The translations under genes and the position numbers were made by a program. From an uncultured Campylobacter sp. (lineage in GTDB: Bacteria; Campylobacterota; Campylobacteria; Campylobacterales; Campylobacteraceae): a stretch of DNA of 7,831 nucleotides. The notes beneath the pieces were generated by a model. It saw only the letters and a program-made list of their open reading frames with translations. It was not told the DNA's origin and made no database searches. Shown in pieces: positions 1 through 4,959 of this stretch; within the stretch, counting starts at the first letter, position 1; every line of letters begins with the position of its first letter. Where the stretch lies: positions 1-7,831 of the forward strand of contig CAAHEJ010000047.1 of the NCBI GenBank assembly GCA_900772495.1. The letters are read 5' to 3'.

Positions 1-2614
1 CGATGAAAACAGAGTCCCCTTGCTTTAAATTCATCTTCGCGCAATCTTGCTCATTTATGTAGCACAAAGCCTCAGGCACAGCGCGGTAAAGCTCAGGCAC
101 ACGCATAGTCATCGTGCCAGTATGCCAATGCTCCAAAACCCGCCCCGTGCAAAGCCAGAAAGGATAGTTGTCATCAGGGCGTTCAACGGCTTTCATAAAC
201 GGACGGAAGAAAATTTTTACCTTGTTTTTGCAAGAAACCTTTTCTTGTTCTTTGCCCTCAGCTGCGGCAAAAGCGGCTTTCAAATCGCCCTTTGGTAGCG
301 CGCCCTTGTTGCCATAAAAGGCAAAGGGCATATTTGGCGCACCAGCCTCATCGGCGGCTTTTTTAGCGTAGTAGTCAAATTTAGTGTTGAAACGCCACTT
401 TGTTTCCTCGCCATTTACCACAGGCCAGCGCAAACCACGCACACGATGATAAGTGTCAAATTCACCCAAATCGTGTCCCTCGCCCACGCCAAACTGCCTA
501 TACTCTTCCCAAAGTGCCTTTTGCACGAAAAAGCCATAGCCTTTAAATTCCTTGCCATCAGAGCCTACAACCTTGCGTGCGTCTCCAAAAACCTCGCTGT
601 TGTCGTAGTCTTTAAGCATAGGGTCGCTCACATCGTATTTTGTCATATCTTTGTGAGCAAAAAGCACATCAAAAAGCGTATCTTCCTCGCTATAACCCAT
701 CTCTTTTGCCTTGTCAAGCACATTTGGTAGGGTTACTTTGTCATTGACTTTCTTTTCGCCCCAGACATCTTTGAGTTTAAAGCGTTTAGCAAATTCCATC
801 ATTATCCAAGTGTCGCTCATTGCTTGTCCCACAGGCAAAACTTGTTGTCGCCAGTGTTGTGTGCGGCGCTCGGCGTTGCCATACGCTCCCCATTTTTCGT
901 AAATCATCGCCGTTGGCAGTATCAAATCCCCTACCTTTGCTGAAATTCCGGGGTAGCTATCGCTCACCACGATGAAATTGTCCATCTCACGCGCTGCGGC
1001 TATCCAGTGGTTAGCGTTTGCGGTGTTGTGCCAAGGGTTATTCACTTGCACCCACGCAAATTTAATGTTGCCGTCCTCCAAATCGCGCATTATCTTCATA
1101 TAAGGCGCGCCGATAACACCATTGAGCGTGCCTTCGGGCAAACGCCAAATTTTTTCGCTGCGCTTTCTGTGTGCGGGATTTCCCACTACCATATCAGCAG
1201 GCAAGCGGTGCGCGAAAGTGCCGACTTCTCTTGCCGTGCCGCAAGCACTTGGCTGTCCTGTGAGCGAAAAGGCTCCGTTGCCCGGTTGAGCTTGCTTGCC
1301 GACTAAAAAATGCACCATATAAGCTTGCTCATTTACCCAAGTGCCGCGCACATGTTGGTTAAAGCCCATAGTCCAAAAGCTCACAACCTTGCGGTTTTTT
1401 TCCATATAGAGTTTGGCTAAATTCTGCAACTTTTTCTTGTAGTCCTCCAAGCTCTCGCTCTCATCGCCTTTTGAAACGCTTGCGACATAGTCAAGCGTAT
1501 AAGGCGCAAGGGCTTTTTTGAATTCCTCAAAGCTGATAGCCCAGTGGTTTGCGGCTTTGCCAGCGTTTTTCATCTCTACTTCATCGCCTGCCTTGTAGCC
1601 AAGCGCGCTTAACGCCATAGCTTCTTCTTCATCAAGCGTGATTTTAAGCTGTTTTGCCACAGTGTCTTTTTCGCTGTCCTTGAATTTAGGGTGATTTGGG
1701 TTTGGACGCATTCCATAGCCTATGTCAATAGGTCCTGTGGCGAAAACGCAGTGGTTGTCGATGAATTTTTTATCCATAGCGTTAGGATTATTATAGACGA
1801 TTTCGCGTGCTATGTAGTTCCATATCGCTAAATCCGTGCTTGGCTTGAAGATGATTTCATAATCAGCTATGTTTGAAGTGCGGTTTGAAAAGGTGCTTAA
1901 ATTCACAACCTTGACATTTGGGTTGCTCAGCTTTCTGTCAGAAACGCGACTCCACAAAACAGGGTGCATTTCAGCCATATTTGCGCCCCAAGTGATGATA
2001 GTGTCGGTATGCTCTATGTCATCATAACAGCCCGCTGGCTCATCGACACCAAAGGTTTGCATAAACGCCACAACAGCACTTGCCATACAATGCCTTGCGT
2101 TTGGGTCAATGTTGTTTGAGCGAAAGCCCGCTTTCATCAACTTCGCAGCGACATAGCCTTCTTGAATGGTGTATTGCCCGCTACCAAAGATAGCCACGCC
2201 TGTTACGCCCTTTTCGCTGTAAGCCTTGCGAAACTGCTTTTCCATCTCGTCAAAGGCGCGTTGCCACGAAATTTGCTGGAATTTGCCCTTTTTGTCAAAT
2301 TCGCCCTTTGAATTTACGCGCAAAAGCGGCGCGACAAGGCGGTCTTCGCCGTACATAATTTTGGCGTTAAAATAACCCTTAATGCAGTTAAGCCCGCGAT
2401 TTACAGGCGCTGCTGGGTCGCCTTTGACAGCGACTATTTTGTTGTCCTTTGTCGCTACCATTATCCCACAGCCCGTTCCACAAAAGCGACAAGCTGCCTT
2501 GTCCCAACGCCATTTTTCAGGCTCTTGGGCGCTGAGCGTGCTTGGCACAGCCATACCTGCCACACTTGCCGCACTTGCGATGGCAGTGTTTTTGATGAAA
2601 TCTCGTCTATTCAT
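1..2614 (-). CDS. napA: Periplasmic nitrate reductase catalytic subunit NapA (3' end cut off by window)
   Basis: This is the 5' 871 codons of napA; Campylobacter NapA is about 925 residues, so roughly the last 50 are missing. NapA reduces nitrate to nitrite in the periplasm using a Mo-bis-MGD cofactor and one [4Fe-4S] cluster. The protein starts with a twin-arginine signal (MNRRDFIK, then a hydrophobic stretch ending in LSA near residue 29), as expected for Tat export of a cofactor-loaded enzyme. Cluster ligands are C42, C45, C49 and C77, with the conserved Lys79 just after. The molybdenum-ligating cysteine is C176 in NARHCMAS. The NapA signature SACGTAREVGTF and the C-terminal cofactor-domain motif GRVLEHWHTGTMT (about residues 824-836) are also present. 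The ATG at 2614 follows a strong AAGGGAGG ribosome binding site. In Campylobacterales napA usually heads the nap operon (napAGHBLD), which would continue beyond the left edge. The reading frame is intact throughout. Confidence 0.98.
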   Translation of the reverse strand, partial: MNRRDFIKNTAIASAASVAGMAVPSTLSAQEPEKWRWDKAACRFCGTGCGIMVATKDNKIVAVKGDPAAPVNRGLNCIKGYFNAKIMYGEDRLVAPLLRVNSKGEFDKKGKFQQISWQRAFDEMEKQFRKAYSEKGVTGVAIFGSGQYTIQEGYVAAKLMKAGFRSNNIDPNARHCMASAVVAFMQTFGVDEPAGCYDDIEHTDTIITWGANMAEMHPVLWSRVSDRKLSNPNVKVVNLSTFSNRTSNIADYEIIFKPSTDLAIWNYIAREIVYNNPNAMDKKFIDNHCVFATGPIDIGYGMRPNPNHPKFKDSEKDTVAKQLKITLDEEEAMALSALGYKAGDEVEMKNAGKAANHWAISFEEFKKALAPYTLDYVASVSKGDESESLEDYKKKLQNLAKLYMEKNRKVVSFWTMGFNQHVRGTWVNEQAYMVHFLVGKQAQPGNGAFSLTGQPSACGTAREVGTFAHRLPADMVVGNPAHRKRSEKIWRLPEGTLNGVIGAPYMKIMRDLEDGNIKFAWVQVNNPWHNTANANHWIAAAREMDNFIVVSDSYPGISAKVGDLILPTAMIYEKWGAYGNAERRTQHWRQQVLPVGQAMSDTWIMMEFAKRFKLKDVWGEKKVNDKVTLPNVLDKAKEMGYSEEDTLFDVLFAHKDMTKYDVSDPMLKDYDNSEVFGDARKVVGSDGKEFKGYGFFVQKALWEEYRQFGVGEGHDLGEFDTYHRVRGLRWPVVNGEETKWRFNTKFDYYAKKAADEAGAPNMPFAFYGNKGALPKGDLKAAFAAAEGKEQEKVSCKNKVKIFFRPFMKAVERPDDNYPFWLCTGRVLEHWHTGTMTMRVPELYRAVPEALCYINEQDCAKMNLKQGDSVFI

Positions 2615-2619
2615 CGTTT

Positions 2620-2627
2620 CCTCCCTT
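2620..2627 (-). promoter_or_regulatory. napA ribosome binding site
   Basis: Read on the minus strand this is AAGGGAGG, ending five bases before the napA ATG. It is one of the best Shine-Dalgarno matches in the window and fixes the napA start at the methionine that begins the twin-arginine signal. Confidence 0.85.
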
Positions 2628-2648
2628 GTGTAAGATTTTCATTTTTGT

Positions 2649-2657
2649 ATTATACAA
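2649..2657 (-). promoter_or_regulatory. Predicted napA promoter (-10 region)
   Basis: On the minus strand the sequence reads TTG followed directly by a consensus TATAAT (2654 down to 2649). Campylobacter sigma-70 promoters typically have a strong -10 and no clear -35, which fits. Transcription would start near 2642-2643, giving a leader of about 28 bases that contains the ribosome binding site. The -10 lies inside a short perfect inverted repeat, TTGTAT-T-ATACAA (2645-2657 on the plus strand). This could be an operator or simply a by-product of the symmetry of TATAAT. Confidence 0.6.
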
Positions 2658-2674
2658 GAAAAATTTTAAATTTT

Positions 2675-2689
2675 TTCTAAAATTTAGAA
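2675..2689. promoter_or_regulatory. Perfect 7-1-7 palindrome upstream of napA, possible regulator site
   Basis: The sequence TTCTAAA-A-TTTAGAA is a perfect inverted repeat with 7-base arms around one central base. Its centre (2682) is about 40 bases upstream of the predicted napA transcription start. The 7-1-7 architecture is that of Fur-family boxes (Fur, PerR, Zur), and five of seven bases per arm match the Bacillus PerR arm TTATAAT. The surrounding DNA is so AT-rich that chance symmetry is possible, so the regulator assignment is only a suggestion. Confidence 0.3.
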
Positions 2690-2836
2690 TAATTTGCAAA
2701 TAATTTTAAATACGACTTTTTTAGTGTTTTTAATCAAAGGCTAGAATGTTATTTTATTAAATTTTTGCATATTTTTTAAAAGCCTTGCAAAATAGGAATT
2801 TAACCGTAATTGTTGAAAATAAATTTTTTAGTGCCA

Positions 2837-2861
2837 ACGCTCTTTTTTTGTGTTTGAGCGT
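2837..2861. repeat. Inverted repeat ACGCTC-N13-GAGCGT upstream of hypE
   Basis: The two 6-base arms (2837-2842 and 2856-2861) are perfectly complementary and stand out because they are the GC-richer part of an AT-rich region. The centre is about 65 bases upstream of the predicted hypE start. The 13-base T-rich spacer makes a stable terminator hairpin unlikely. A protein-binding site or chance are the remaining explanations. Confidence 0.3.
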
Positions 2862-2897
2862 GAATTTAGGCTTTTTGTGTGGCGATTTAAGGATAAA

Positions 2898-2907
2898 TTG
2901 CTATAAT
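2898..2907 (+). promoter_or_regulatory. Predicted hypE-hypA promoter (extended -10)
   Basis: TTGCTATAAT is a perfect TATAAT with the TGN extension typical of Campylobacter sigma-70 promoters lacking a -35. Transcription would start about 2913-2915, so the leader is only about 15 bases and consists mostly of the ribosome binding region AAAAAAGG (2915-2922) before the ATG at 2929. Confidence 0.65.
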
Positions 2908-2928
2908 TTCTTTTAAAAAAGGCAAAAA

Positions 2929-4032
2929 ATGAAAGAAATTCAACTAGCCCACGGCGGGGGCGGCGAGGAAATGAACGAGCTTTTGCAAAGGCTTTTTTCG
3001 CTTTTTGATAATGGCATTTTAAAAGAGGCAAATGACGCTGCGATTGTGAGTTTTGGGGGAAGTGGCGATTTAAATTTAAATGACAAGGCGAGTTCAGCGC
3101 AAAATGATAACTTGAATTTAAGCCAAAATTTAGAGCAAAATTCAACTTGCGCTCAAAAGAGTGCTTTAAATTTAAGCGATAAATTCGCTATCAGCACAGA
3201 TTCTTTTACTTTAAGCCCCATATTTTTGGACGAAGAAACAAATATAGGCAAGCTGTGTGTTTGTGGGAGCGTCAATGATGTGCTTATGGTTGGCGCAGAG
3301 CCTGAATTTTTAAGCCTTGCGTTCATCATCGAAGAGGGTTTGAGTGTAGAAAAGCTTGATAAAATAGCACAAAGCATAAAAAAAGAGTGCGACAAGGCTG
3401 GCGTGCAAGTCGTTTGCGGCGACACAAAAGTCGTGCCAAAGGGCAAGGGCGATGAAATTTACATTAACACCACAGCTTTTGGGCGTATAATTAGGGCTTG
3501 TGAGACGAAAAATATCCGCTCTGGGCTATCTGTGCTTGTTTCAGGCGACATAGGACGGCACGGAGCCGCGGTTTTAGTGCAAAGAAACGCACTTGAAGCG
3601 AGTGTAAAGAGTGATTGTAAGTGCTTAAAAGATGAAGTGATGAGCCTTTTGCGTGAAAATGTCGATGTTGTGGCGATGAGAGATGCCACGCGTGGCGGTT
3701 TGAGTGCGGTTTTAAACGAATGGGCTAGGCAAAGTGGGCTTGATATAGTGATTTTCGAGGAAAAAATCATCATAAAAGATGAAGTTAAGGGCATTTGTGA
3801 GCTTTTTGGCTATGAGGCTTATGAGCTGGCAAACGAAGGCACTTTCGTGCTTTGCGTGGAAAAAGCACACGAACAAAGGGCTTTGCAAATCCTGCAAAAA
3901 TTTAACAAAAACGCAAGCATTATCGGCGAAGTGCTAGAAAATCGCAAGTCGCGCGTGATTTTGCAAAACGCTTATGGAGCAAAACGCTTTTTAGAAGCCC
4001 CAAAGGGCGAGCTTTTGCCACGAATTTGTTAG
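2929..4032 (+). CDS. hypE: Hydrogenase maturation factor HypE (carbamoyl dehydratase)
   Basis: HypE works with HypF in the cytoplasm to make the cyanide ligands of the [NiFe]-hydrogenase active site. HypF carbamoylates the C-terminal cysteine of HypE, and HypE dehydrates it with ATP to a thiocyanate. The 367-residue protein ends in the required PRIC, with Cys367 the modified residue. Family motifs appear in order: HGGGGEEM (8-15), STDSF (89-93), the GKLCVCGSVNDV segment (107-118), GDTKVVP (164-170), SGDIGRHGA (205-213), RDATRGG (251-257) and NEG (302-304). Typical HypE is about 330-350 residues; the excess here is a low-complexity Asn/Ser/Gln-rich insertion at about residues 44-84, where LNL(N/S) occurs three times just before the conserved STDSF strand. 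The start is the only ATG with a purine-rich site and gives the standard HypE N terminus. hypA follows after 8 bases, so the two are probably co-transcribed. Other hyp genes are not in view. Confidence 0.97.
   Translation: MKEIQLAHGGGGEEMNELLQRLFSLFDNGILKEANDAAIVSFGGSGDLNLNDKASSAQNDNLNLSQNLEQNSTCAQKSALNLSDKFAISTDSFTLSPIFLDEETNIGKLCVCGSVNDVLMVGAEPEFLSLAFIIEEGLSVEKLDKIAQSIKKECDKAGVQVVCGDTKVVPKGKGDEIYINTTAFGRIIRACETKNIRSGLSVLVSGDIGRHGAAVLVQRNALEASVKSDCKCLKDEVMSLLRENVDVVAMRDATRGGLSAVLNEWARQSGLDIVIFEEKIIIKDEVKGICELFGYEAYELANEGTFVLCVEKAHEQRALQILQKFNKNASIIGEVLENRKSRVILQNAYGAKRFLEAPKGELLPRIC
3058..3180 (+). repeat. Low-complexity insertion with imperfect repeats inside hypE
   Basis: This covers codons about 44-84 of hypE. 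The word TTTAAATTTAA occurs at 3069-3079 and again at 3165-3175, with a degenerate copy (TTGAATTTAAGC) at 3112-3123. Each encodes LNLN or LNLS, and the first and last copies both continue with Asp-Lys. The stretch is rich in Asn, Gln and Ser and has no counterpart in the E. coli HypE sequence as recalled. It lies between the N-terminal segment and the STDSF strand, probably as a surface loop. The frame is maintained, so the gene is likely functional. Confidence 0.6.
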
Positions 4033-4040
4033 GTGCAAAA

Positions 4041-4379
4041 ATGCACGAGTTAAGCATAGTAGCCGCACTCATTGAGCTTTGCGAGGACAGCGCAAGAGAG
4101 CAAAAAGCCACGAAAATCAGCGAAATTCACACCAAAATCGGCGTTTTAAGCGGCATAGACAAGGAGCAGTTTAGGCTGTGTTTTGAGAGCTTTAAGCAAG
4201 GCACAATGTGTGAAAACGCCACGCTTTTTATGCAAGATGAGCCACTTTTTGGCGAATGTGTGTGCGGCTTTTGCGGCGAGCTTGATGGGCGTTCATTTTA
4301 CTGCCCAAAATGCAAGGCAAACACGCTTAAAATCACCGCTGGCGAGGAATTTTACCTTATGCGTTTGGTGATGGAGTGA
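4041..4379 (+). CDS. hypA: Hydrogenase nickel insertion protein HypA
   Basis: HypA is a cytoplasmic nickel metallochaperone that works with HypB to deliver Ni to the hydrogenase large subunit; in some relatives, such as Helicobacter, it also serves urease. The 112-residue product has the normal family length. It starts with MHELSI, where Met1, His2 and Glu3 form the nickel site. The structural zinc site is a pair of CxxC motifs, C75/C78 (CGFC) and C88/C91 (CPKC). An upstream in-frame ATG at 4026 would add MLGAK, overlap the hypE stop and displace His2 from its required N-terminal position, so the start at 4041 is chosen. The ribosome binding site is weak (AGGTG at 4031-4035, overlapping the hypE stop codon). 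This suggests translation partly coupled to hypE. No terminator is evident after the TGA. Confidence 0.96.
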   Translation: MHELSIVAALIELCEDSAREQKATKISEIHTKIGVLSGIDKEQFRLCFESFKQGTMCENATLFMQDEPLFGECVCGFCGELDGRSFYCPKCKANTLKITAGEEFYLMRLVME

Positions 4380-4450
4380 GGGCTTAAATTTAGGGCAAGG
4401 ACTTTTGATTTGCGGACTTTATCGTAAAATATCACGGGCAAAGGCAAAAC

Positions 4451-4464
4451 TTAACCCTTGTTAA
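4451..4464. promoter_or_regulatory. NssR-type (Crp/Fnr-family) operator TTAAC-N4-GTTAA
   Basis: The core TTAAC-CCTT-GTTAA extends to a perfect palindrome with 8-base arms (AACTTAAC and GTTAAGTT, 4448-4467) around a 4-base spacer. This matches the box bound in C. jejuni by NssR, the Crp/Fnr-family regulator that activates the globin genes cgb and ctb under nitrosative stress. The centre (4457.5) lies 41-42 bases upstream of the predicted cupin transcription start, the classical class II activator position. The arms are AT-rich and no T-run follows on the plus strand, so a terminator is unlikely. The regulator gene itself is not in the window, so the assignment rests on the match and the position. 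Confidence 0.65.
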
Positions 4465-4480
4465 GTTAAAAGCGCACAAA

Positions 4481-4492
4481 TTTAGCTAGAAT
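4481..4492 (+). promoter_or_regulatory. Predicted promoter of the cupin gene
   Basis: TTTAGC-TAGAAT gives a -10 hexamer at 4487-4492 that differs from TATAAT at one base. There is no convincing -35, as expected for a Campylobacter promoter or one driven by a class II activator. Transcription would start near 4499, leaving a leader of about 24 bases with AAGGA (4513-4517) before the ATG at 4523. Confidence 0.55.
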
Positions 4493-4522
4493 TTAGCCCA
4501 AATTCACACAAAAAGGACGAAA

Positions 4523-4864
4523 ATGCAAGTTATTGCTTGGCAAAATGCTGAATTTAGCGGTGAAAATGTCGTTGTGAGCGTGCTTGCGCAAAATGAAAGC
4601 GCGAAAGAAATCCAAATCCTAATGCCCAAAAACAGCCAAATGAAAGAGCATAAAGCTCCCTTTGACATTAGCGTGCAGTTGCTTAAAGGAAAAATCGAAT
4701 TTAGCGTAGCTAGCGAAAAGCTAATGCTTAAAGAGCTTGATATGGTGTGCCTTAAAGCAAACGAGCCGCATTCTCTGCGGGCTTTGCAAGACTCCATAGT
4801 GCGTTTATCCTTAGCTAAGGCTGACTCAGCAAAGCGCGTGCAAGGCGTGCTGAAACGCTCTTAA
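4523..4864 (+). CDS. Small single-domain cupin protein of unknown function
   Basis: The 113-residue protein has no signal peptide or membrane segment and is probably cytoplasmic. It reads as one conserved beta-barrel (cupin) domain. Motif 1 is reduced to residues about 38-56, with His43 in KEHKAPF and Gly56 in LKGKIEF. Motif 2 is around DMVCLKANEPHSL (73-85), with His83. The usual HxH plus Glu metal triad is incomplete: only His43 and His83 are obvious ligands, so the metal site may be altered. Asp73 precedes the beta turn as in many small cupins. A good ribosome binding site (AAGGA, 4513-4517) supports the start. The gene has its own promoter and an NssR-like operator upstream, and lies 143 bases after hypA, so it is probably not simply part of the hyp operon. 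Substrate and reaction cannot be told from sequence; a sensor, isomerase or dioxygenase-like role are all possible. Confidence 0.85.
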   Translation: MQVIAWQNAEFSGENVVVSVLAQNESAKEIQILMPKNSQMKEHKAPFDISVQLLKGKIEFSVASEKLMLKELDMVCLKANEPHSLRALQDSIVRLSLAKADSAKRVQGVLKRS

Positions 4865-4959
4865 ATTTTGACTACACGAAAATTTCAACACCAATAAAGC
4901 GTGTCATTATAGGTAAGATGAGTTAAAATGTAGGGTAGCCACATTTTTGGCATTCTTAA

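Larger units (their letters stand above)
2615..2928. other. Divergent napA/hypE intergenic region (314 bases)
   Basis: This non-coding, very AT-rich stretch lies between two divergent genes. It holds the predicted napA promoter at 2649-2657, the predicted hypE promoter at 2898-2907, a perfect 7-1-7 palindrome at 2675-2689, an imperfect TTAAC/GTTGA dyad at 2800-2816, and an ACGCTC/GAGCGT inverted repeat at 2837-2861. No open frame with a ribosome binding site and no RNA gene was recognised in it. Its length is enough for independent control of both genes. Confidence 0.8.

Noticed and set aside
1007..1306. Open frame on the plus strand opposite napA, and several similar ones between 47 and 2633
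   Set aside because: They lie antisense to the fully coding napA frame, lack convincing ribosome binding sites and show no recognisable protein family.
2800..2816. TTAAC-N7-GTTGA dyad as a second Crp/Fnr-type site
   Set aside because: The spacer is seven rather than four bases, one arm is mismatched, and it lies far from both predicted promoters.
2881..2907. Sigma-54 promoter upstream of hypE
   Set aside because: No GG and GC pair with the required ten-base spacing is present, whereas a perfect extended sigma-70 -10 is.
2828..3145. Minus-strand open frame overlapping the start of hypE
   Set aside because: Its Asn/Leu/His-rich product mirrors the low-complexity hypE insertion, and hypE is unambiguous on the other strand.
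4026..4040. Upstream ATG extending HypA by five residues
   Set aside because: It would overlap the hypE stop and bury the essential Met1-His2-Glu3 nickel site.
4938..4951. Short hairpin GCCA-N6-TGGC between the convergent cupin and helicase genes
   Set aside because: A four-base stem without a following T-run on either strand is too weak to call a terminator.
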